Below, in pieces: positions 57,401 through 64,000 of a DNA stretch of 64,000 nt (the stretch's first letter is position 1; each line of letters opens with the position of its first letter). This DNA comes from Dactylorhiza incarnata (lineage: Eukaryota; Streptophyta; Magnoliopsida; Asparagales; Orchidaceae). The notes under the pieces were generated by a model. That model ran no database searches, was not told the DNA's origin, and saw only the letters and a list, made by a program, of their open reading frames with translations. The stretch covers positions 4,502,501 to 4,566,500 of the forward strand of contig JAWHQI010000228.1 in the NCBI GenBank assembly GCA_033032865.1, in the 5' to 3' direction. Both the position numbers and the translations under genes were made by a program.

Positions 57401-57671
57401 TTGATAATTAGTGACTAATAATTTTGGTCACTAAATAAATTATTTAGTGACTAAATTATTTTTGGTCACTAAATACTTTAGAAATTTTACTTTTGTGACT
57501 GAACTTATATTTCGTCACTAAAGATATGTTTTTAGTGACCAAATATTTATTTCGTCACTGAAGACGAGTCTTTAGTGACGAACTATATTTCGTCACTAAA
57601 GAGATGTTTTTTGTGACGAAATATATTTCGTCAAAGAATTTTCGTGACTAAATGTCAGTTTTCTTGTAGTG
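57401..57671. repeat. CACTA-1 right subterminal repeats and end
   Basis: Copies of TTTAGTGAC(C/G)AAA and TTTCGTCACTAAA as at the left end, in both orientations, leading to the terminal inverted repeat. Confidence 0.85.
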
Positions 57672-58879
57672 GTTTACCAAGACATACAGGCTGGGTATTC
57701 TCATCTAGGGCTTATCCATGGTATTCTTGAGCATGAACATTATGGTTAATCACTAAAATCATGCATATTTGATTTGTTCATTCATGTCATCTCATGCAAA
57801 ATTTATTTGGTAAAGTCATATACAAAATCGCTAATGGTTCATGCAATTTGCACTATATAGACATCCCCTAAAAATCTGAAATTTCAGCATGAAACTACTG
57901 TTGGGACACTTAATCAAGATCAACAAACAAAAAATTCAAAATCATCAAAAATCGTGTACTGTTTCCCGCGCTAGTGCTAACGCTGGTGCTAGCGCACCTA
58001 TGTGTTTTTCTGTATTTTTAAAATTTTGAATAATCCCTAAAAATATATTAATCTATGTGTACTATTTATTTTTGCACTTCTGCTTTTATTTTTTTGAAAA
58101 ATCAAATACAAAAATACAAAAACCAAATTACAAAAATATGTTTTGCCTTTTTTGGTTTTTTTTTTGTCTTATGTTTAAATTCTATTTCTAAAAGCAAAAA
58201 TAAAATACAAAAATATAAAACAAAAAAAGAAACAAGTATCAAAAATTATTATTTTGAACTTAACTTTTCTATTTACATGTATCTTGCGAAAGGGTGATTT
58301 GGGCTATCATCCCATCACATCACCTAGTACCGGGCGAACCTCTCACAGGGTAGACCTCGGGAAGTCCAAGATCAATCTTATGAGTTCAAACTTTAAATCA
58401 AAATTATTCTTCAAAATATCAAAAATACTATATGGACTTTATTGAAAATCAAGCATGATTTAATCTATTATTTAGAACTTCTATGATGTTGCAATTTATC
58501 TTTTCAAACTACTTTGAACACTGTTTTCATCATTCTTTGATATATCTATTAATATGTGCATCAATTATATTGTAAAAGTTGTGTAGAACTACGCTTAGCA
58601 TGCCTCTAAGTATGAGTAAATGTTTTATGTTTGATAATAATCTTTATTCACTCACTTATTTTGGCATTGTCTACATATGTGTTTAATCTAAGAATGCTTA
58701 TGTATGTTTTGTATTAGTACAATGAATTAAAATTGCACAAGTATCTTACCTACACTACTTTTATTTGCACTTTAAAAGTGGTTATGTTTTCATAAATTCT
58801 ATTGGTTTGCAAAACAAGTGTATTCGGAGAACTTTGTACAAAACAAAAATCATAAAATAAAGTGACAAAGATAACTCCA

Positions 58880-59115
58880 CCAAGCACTACTTGAACCTCC
58901 TGATAAGTCTTAATAAGCGTTGTGAGGTTGAGCACCTTGGAAAGAATAGGTAAGTATCTTGTGCAAATCAAATCTTTCTTTCAAAATAAAAAACACTTAC
59001 TCTTAAGTACACCGGATCACTAGTCTCAACATTAAAAATAAAACATGTGATCCCTCAAGCACTACTTTGCACCCTGATAAGTCTTAATGAGCATTGTGTG
59101 TGCATAGCACCTTGG
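58880..59115 (+). ncRNA. Duplicated structured RNA motif, Cop-C copy
   Basis: Units 58880-58940 and 59055-59115. Unit 1 pairs as in the other copies. In unit 2 the left outer arm is TCAAG instead of CCAAG, which still pairs with CTTGG through a U-G wobble. Core and inner helices kept. Confidence 0.45.
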
Positions 59116-60018
59116 TAGTTGTACATTTTTGTTTGTGCATTGAAGAGTGTGGAAGTAAAATTATTTGTGTTTTATTGTGCTCTTTACTTTACATATTTCT
59201 TGTATTTTTGATTAAAACATTTGTTTACTCTACACAAAATACACTTATGTGCACATCATTATCTTCCATAACACTTCTTCTCATGAGTATTGGATCCTAA
59301 CGCAAATTCTATACTACTCTTTATTTATGAAATGCACTAGATAACCTAGCATGCTTTCTACAATGTTTAGTATGTTTTTTTTTTGAAATTGTGAATTATA
59401 GTAACATTGTAGTAATCTCTTTTTGATAACATTATTTCATGCTTGGTTACTTTATTGTCACACTTAAAGATTTTAATTGAAAAATAATTTACAAAAACAT
59501 CTTCTTTTTAAAATTTAACTCATATATCAGTTTATGGATCATCATTGATTACAATAAGATGTTTCTTGTATTTCGATAAGTCTTCCACATCATTACCATA
59601 TAATTGTTTTACCTTGCGCTGTCATGCTTACTTAAAGTCTTTTATTTTGTGTGCATCATCACTTGAATCTTAAAATTCCTTTCTCTCAACAAGTGGTAGA
59701 CTTGCTTGGTAAACTCTATATTGGTTACTCTAAACATGAATATTTATTTTTGCTAAAAACTATGATTTATTTCTATGAAAATATTGTTATATTAAAAACT
59801 CTGATTCATTGATTTCAAAATAGCTATGTGAGTATTTTCATAAATTCAAATAAAAATATAAACCCATAGGCTATGAACTTATCACTAAATTTAAAATGCT
59901 TAATGCTTCTAATAATTATTATCCATGACTTCATATCTCACCATAGCGGGGGCGTAGGATTGTAGACATAAGATAACCTTATCTCTAGTCATGTCTTCTC
60001 CTTAACCGGGGAAGGGTT

Positions 60019-60043
60019 CCAGTGGGGCCTTGCGAGGCACTGG
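60019..60043 (+). other. GC-rich hairpin in the Cop-C-specific island
   Basis: CCAGT and ACTGG pair outside, GCCT and AGGC inside, with a GGG bulge and a TGCG loop. Surrounded by CGGGGAAGGG and GGGGGGAAAG runs. Confidence 0.5.
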
Positions 60044-60659
60044 GGGGAAAGAGTGCTAGGATAGGTTTTTGTCTAGTGTTTGCATATGGGACTAACACCC
60101 CAACCTACGGCATGTTTGCAGCTCCTCATGCCCATCCGTCACTTAGTACGGGGCTAGGGTGTAGACATATTGTCTGAGTAGTTTAGTTACTCGGAAATCA
60201 TTACATTTTTGTTATGCTTAAAACTCTTATTTAAAAAGGGATAAACCAACATAATAATACTTGAAAATGTTATATTGCTAAAAACTCTGATATATCTCTA
60301 TAAAAATTATTCTAAAACTCCTTATCATTTCCTTCTCTCTACAAGCTCGATCATGCCTTTATCTTACTATCAACTTTTAAGTGGTGTCTCCTTACCCGCT
60401 TTTGCTAATAACAAAAGGGGGAGAACTAACATGGTAAATATAATTTGCTATCAAAATATAAAACTAACATGCCTAATTAAGATGATAGCTTACATATTAG
60501 GGGAGCATTCACTTAGGGGGAGCATGTATTTAGGGGGAGCAATTCTAAATGCTAAAATCGAAAATCATCCTAAGTCATCACTTTCACACACACACAAGTA
60601 AGTTTCATCATGCTTATATATTAATGCTCTGATTTATCATTAATGGATTGGTTATTATC

Positions 60660-60672
60660 AAAAGGGGGAGTT
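60660..60672 (+). promoter_or_regulatory. Cop-C polypurine tract
   Basis: AAAAGGGGGAGTT directly before the 3' LTR start TGTTGGAAC. Confidence 0.85.
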
Positions 60673-61897
60673 TGTTGGAACATGGTCTTCCGCATCTCCT
60701 AGGTTAGAGAATAACAAATCCTATGTGTATTAGATCTTGTGTGTTTAAGTGTGCAGGATAACAAAGTCTACATGACTCAAGGATTACATCAGAAGGTTGC
60801 CCCCAAAGTTGAGCCATCAAATCCAAAACTCCTACTAGCGCTGGCGGTAGTACTAGCGCAGGCGCTAGCTGTCATTCGACGAACTGTGAGTGGCGCTCGA
60901 CGAAATGCTCATAACTGCGTTCGACGAAATTTCGCTCGACGAACTCTTAGCTGCGTTCGACGAAATTTCGCTCGACGAACTCTTGCTTAAGCGCAGACAT
61001 CGGGAGTACTTATAGAAGGAGATAGCGCCTGGCGGTATCCGATAGCGCAGGCGATAGCGAGGAGCACAGTAGGCAAGAGAGAATTGTTTCCTCGGATTGA
61101 AGATTCTGCCGTGCAGAATATGTCCTAAAATGGGATAGCGTCGGCGGTAGCTCTAGCACAGGCGCTAGCTCCACGGCTATAAAAAGGACCCCTTGGCTCC
61201 GTCTTCCCAATCCTCTTGAGATCCAAAATTCCAGAGCTTCGTGCCACAGCATAGAGAGGAAGGTTCAGAGAGATACTCCCACAAATCCATGAAGGCTTAA
61301 GGAGATCCGTGGAGAAGATTTCAACACGCGTCATCATTGTGACAAAAGACCGCATCGACTACGATCATACTCTGCTAGTCTTCGTCTACTTCTCCAAGAG
61401 ATCCACATAGAGTGAGTTTTTATATTATTGTCTTTTATTTCACATCTCTTCTTGTAATCGTTTAGTGAACTCGCCTCGTGTTGGCGACTAGGTCTGGGTA
61501 GGACTTAGGGCAGAAATTCGCCTCGTGTTGGCGACTAGGTCTCAGGTGTAGGTCTAGGGGGTGCTCGAGGCCATATCTGGGGAAGGGTTGGCTAGAGCGG
61601 CTTGAGGCCGTATCCGGGGAAGGATTGGCTAAAGCCAACCGGTTCGTGGGGATACGAGTCGGTATAGAAAACAAAAAGAGTTTTACTATTCATCGCCACC
61701 GATTTCTAGCGTTATAGAAGTCAACTTTTGTAAAAACATATTTGATATTAATAAAGCATGTCTCTCCTTTTTTTTAATTGTTTTACTTGACTTCTTATTG
61801 TCTTTGTCTTGCATTATTACAAAGCTTTTCAAAATATCTCTTTAGTTTTTGAAAACCCTTATTCACCCCCCCTCTAAGGGCGTCTACCGTTCCAACA
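60673..61897 (+). repeat. Cop-C 3' LTR
   Basis: 1225 bp, TGTTGGAACATGG to GTTCCAACA. TTCGACGAA / CTCGACGAA motifs at 60870-60985, TATA box TATAAAAA at 61178-61185, GGCGACTA units near 61480 and 61530, 7 C at 61866-61872. Confidence 0.95.
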
Positions 61898-61966
61898 AAC
61901 ATAACTCATATATCTTTTATGAATCATCATGTCTTACAAAAGATGTTTGATTGTATTTTTCTAAGT
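61898..61966 (+). other. Cop-A 3' region resumes, up to Gyp-H
   Basis: After the target copy AACAT the bases AACTCATATATC...AAGATGTTTGATTGTATTT match Cop-C 59.51-59.58 kb, confirming that Cop-C interrupts a sister 3' region. It ends at TAAGT (61962-61966), a likely target copy of Gyp-H. Confidence 0.8.
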
Positions 61967-63596
61967 TGATGAGATAAATTCGCGCTGCGCAAAATTAAAA
62001 TATTATCCACATATAATTCGATAAGGCAAGTGTACCTATCGCTTTATAGTATAGGATTTAGAAAATCAAGTGTCGTATTTTTCCGGGCTTGTTGAGTACT
62101 TCTACTCACAAAGAAGAGCTATTATTTTATCGATCGAAAGTTGGGTTTGTTTTGGAAAAACAATTTGGAGAAAATTAACTACGAAGAAAGATTATGATTA
62201 AAAGGATTAGCACCTGGTCTTGAATCCCTTTGGAATAAAATATAATTTTATAAAAGATGAAACCGCAAACTCTTATTGAAATATCCTCGACCGTGGAGGT
62301 TCCCAAAATATGGTAGAGCCTCTCTCGAGAGAACTACCACCTAACCTTAGGTTGATCGATTAAGACCCCTCGGCCAGTCGAAACCCCCTAAGCTTGCTTT
62401 AAGCGGTGAACCCCACTATTGGATTTGACTCCAATCCGAAAGATTTGTGTCACCCTCTCTCGAGGAATACATACAACTCTTTTTATCTTTGAGTGATCTC
62501 CTCGTTCGCATGGATCTCTCGATCACTAGCAAACGAATCATAGATTGAAAGTCATATTCCGGACATAAGAAATCAAAACAAAATAATTCAAAGATAAATC
62601 GAAGATAAACAAAACGAGAGTTTGCTGATTAGAAAGATTCAAAACATATTTTATTTTATTCCAAAGTTCATCATGACCAAGTGCTAAAGGAAACTTAGCT
62701 ACTCATCATAGTGATGGGAATACAAGTAGAAGAGGAAAAAGACATGATTAAGAAAACAACAATACTTGAATTAAAATAGCAATAATAAAAACTTACAACT
62801 TTAGGAAAAAGTAGCTAGAACATAAAAAAACAGTAAACTAAAGCTGAAATTAAGCTCCAAAATTGCCCCCCCCCCCCCCCCCCCCGACTTCTGGAGATTG
62901 CTGTCTTTTATAGATGAAAAAAACGGGGAGTCACGCCCTTGGTCACGCCCGTGACCAAGGGCGTGTAAGCTGCGTAATTACTGTCATGAAAGCCCGGGAT
63001 GTTGGGGAAGAGGAACCGCCAAAAATCAATTGCACGGCGGGTCACGGCCTCGGTCACGCCCGTGACCAAGGGCGTGTCTTGAACGGGTCTGGAAACGGCG
63101 GGAAACGCCGCGATCTGGAGTTAATCTGGCGGTTGCAGAAAAGTCACGGCCTCGGTCATGCCCGTGACCGAGGGCGTGTAAGCTAGAAACGGCGGGAGTT
63201 GATTGCTGGCTGAAATGAATGCAATCCGGGCGCGTCACGCCCATGACTTTAAGGTCACGCCCTCAGTCACGCCCGTGACAGAGGGCGTGTAATTTTAATC
63301 TGACGTGGCGGCTGACTTCTTTCAACTGGAATGCGCGGGGCTGGATCACGGCCGTGACAAAATGTCACGCCCTAGGTCACGCCCGTGACCGAGGGCGTGT
63401 ACTTTGCGATTTCGGCAGAAATACTCCAAATATTCTCCTGATTAGTCATATGAGCTTGAAATTGCTATTGGCAGCCCAAATTACCTGAAAATACAAAAAT
63501 AAGATAAATTAGTGATAAATTAACTAAAACTAAATTAAATTAAATTAATTATAAATAAAATATTATGTGAAAATAACTATAAATATAGCATCATCA
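61967..63596 (-). repeat. Gyp-H 3' LTR with palindrome array
   Basis: 1630 bp, ends TGATGA / TCATCA. On the - strand it starts at 63596 (TGATGATGC). Five 34-bp palindromes lie at 62932-63399, then a TATA box TATAAAAG (about 62905-62912), a 20-C run (62866-62885 on the + strand) and the rest to 61967. The position of the array upstream of the TATA box puts it in U3. Boundaries rest on the TG/CA ends, the polypurine tract and the break in Cop-A similarity; the second LTR is outside the window. Confidence 0.65.
62932..63399. repeat. Array of five 34-bp palindromes
   Basis: Positions 62932-62965, 63043-63076, 63145-63178, 63256-63289, 63366-63399. The first is perfect: CACGCCCTTGGTCACG, two bases, then its exact complement. 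The others have one to three mismatches. Spacing 102-111 bases. Half-copies (GTCACGCCCATGAC, ATCACGGCCGTGAC) occur at about 63234 and 63345. Confidence 0.9.
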
Positions 63597-64000
63597 AATA
63601 CCCCCATACTTATTCGTTTGCTAGTCCCGAGCAAACAACTTTCCATAGGAGTAGAAAAATTTAAATACAAGAAAAGAATTTTGAACCTAAAGAGTAAAAA
63701 TGCGAAGTCTTGCGCCTAAGCGTGTAGAAATTCTAGTAGAAAAACCTATTCAGCATAAAGATTAGCTTATAATTTTTAAAAAATGCGTTATAACATATTG
63801 TTACTATTTTTAAATTGAAAATCCGGTAAATCCTAAAATGATATTTAAGGAGCGGGTAGCGTGTTTACTAAGATCAATATTACACAAAATCAAAGTTCGG
63901 GATAGCCTCCAAAGAAATCCATCAATGACGATGGCCATAGGCTTGCCCTTTCACACTCTCGCCACGGCACTAGTTTAACTCATAAGCACGAATCAATAGG
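63597..64000 (-). mobile_element. Gyp-H internal region, start of the part beyond the window
   Basis: On the - strand AAGTATGGGGGTATT directly before the LTR is a polypurine tract, preceded by TTTGCTCGGGACTAGCAAAC. This pair of words is common upstream of 3' LTRs in plant Ty3/Gypsy elements (from memory). No coding sequence in these 400 bases. Confidence 0.6.

Larger units (their letters stand above)
50938..57671. mobile_element. CACTA-1: non-autonomous CACTA (En/Spm-type) DNA transposon
   Basis: Left end CATTACAAGAAAATTGACAT and right end ATGTCAGTTTTCTTGTAGTG are inverted repeats of the plant CACTA type (CACTACAAGAAAA; the left end has one C-to-T change). Perfect 3-bp target duplication GTT (50935-50937, 57672-57674), as expected for CACTA. 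Dense subterminal repeats at both ends. Length 6734 bp. I find no recognisable TnpA/TnpD transposase, so it is probably mobilised by another copy or dead. Confidence 0.92.
57672..60659 (+). other. Cop-C long 3' non-coding region
   Basis: Matches Cop-B and Cop-A 3' regions from about 57.86 kb: GCGC block at 57965-57995, GGGCTATCATCCCATCACAT island at 58298, structured motif pair, AGGGGGAGCA repeats before the polypurine tract. Bases 59940-60180 are a GC-richer island not seen in Cop-B, with a hairpin at 60019-60043. No gene. Confidence 0.75.
47241..61897 (+). mobile_element. Cop-C: non-autonomous Copia-type element carrying CACTA-1
   Basis: LTRs 47241-48473 and 60673-61897, perfect target duplication AACAT (47236-47240, 61898-61902). 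Primer site, broken gag-like ORF, CACTA-1 at 50938-57671, shared 3' region with structured motifs, polypurine tract AAAAGGGGGAGTT. No pol. The LTRs show more differences than those of Cop-B, so it looks older. Confidence 0.95.
32935..61966 (+). mobile_element. Cop-A: Copia element with truncated pol, hosting Cop-B and Cop-C
   Basis: Pieces in order: start of 5' LTR 32935-33151; Cop-B; rest of 5' LTR 41511-42552; primer site, gag, protease and part of integrase 42555-45390; long 3' non-coding region 45391-47240; Cop-C; 61903-61966. Gyp-H then cuts it, and the 3' LTR is not in the window. RT, RNase H and the end of integrase are deleted, so it cannot move alone. LTR start and end words are shared with Cop-B and Cop-C. 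Confidence 0.85.

Noticed and set aside
62914..63244. Repeat proteins with HALGHGRDRGR-type units on both strands
   Set aside because: They are translations of the palindrome array; both strands give similar peptides because the DNA is self-complementary.

Overview
The window is plant nuclear DNA made almost wholly of transposable elements nested inside one another. I see no host gene, rRNA, functional tRNA, CRISPR array or prokaryotic feature. Initiator-Met-type primer sites, Tat-type Ty3/Gypsy and UBN2-type Ty1/Copia proteins, a CACTA transposon and a tRNA-derived SINE point to an angiosperm with a large, repeat-rich genome. The species cannot be read from the sequence. All homology statements come from reading the window against itself and from family knowledge; no search was run. 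Element names (Tat-1, Cop-G and so on) are labels for this annotation only.

1-30.5 kb: Ty3/Gypsy of the Tat lineage. Tat-1 (+ strand, broken pol) enters from the left edge. It is split at 618/10574 by Cop-G, a non-autonomous Copia-type element on the - strand (619-10573, TSD GTTGT). Cop-G itself holds a solo LTR (3287-4886), a tandem duplication of about 525 bp and a long extra ORF in place of pol. Tat-1 resumes (RT, RNase H, integrase) and is split again at 13560/24829 by its sister copy Tat-2 in the opposite orientation (13561-24828, TSD ATATA). Tat-2 has gag, protease, RT, RNase H and integrase on the - strand and an extra gene region on the + strand, antisense to pol. The tail of Tat-1 (24829-26.8 kb) runs into three truncated relatives (Tat-3, -4, -5) with LTRs in both orientations.

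30.5-64 kb: a Copia stack. Cop-F (5' LTR, primer site, gag start) is interrupted by Cop-A at 32935. Cop-A carries Cop-B inside its 5' LTR (33152-41505, TSD CTGAG) and Cop-C in its 3' region (47241-61897, TSD AACAT). Cop-A has gag, protease and part of integrase, then a deletion. Cop-B and Cop-C have a gag-like coiled-coil protein but no pol, and Cop-B has an antisense ORF. Cop-C contains CACTA-1 (50938-57671, TSD GTT), which in turn holds a SINE and a foldback element. After Cop-C, Cop-A resumes for about 60 bases and is cut by Gyp-H, a - strand Gypsy-type element that leaves the window at the right edge.

How the parts relate: most elements here cannot move alone. Cop-B and Cop-C keep LTRs, primer site, polypurine tract and a long shared 3' region, but would need enzymes from an autonomous relative. 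The best candidates for something new are (i) a duplicated, apparently base-paired RNA motif in the 3' regions of Cop-A, -B and -C; (ii) one kind of cargo ORF carried sense by Cop-G and antisense by Cop-B; (iii) five 34-bp palindromes upstream of the Gyp-H promoter; (iv) GC-rich palindromic blocks and TTCGACGAA motifs shared between LTR families.
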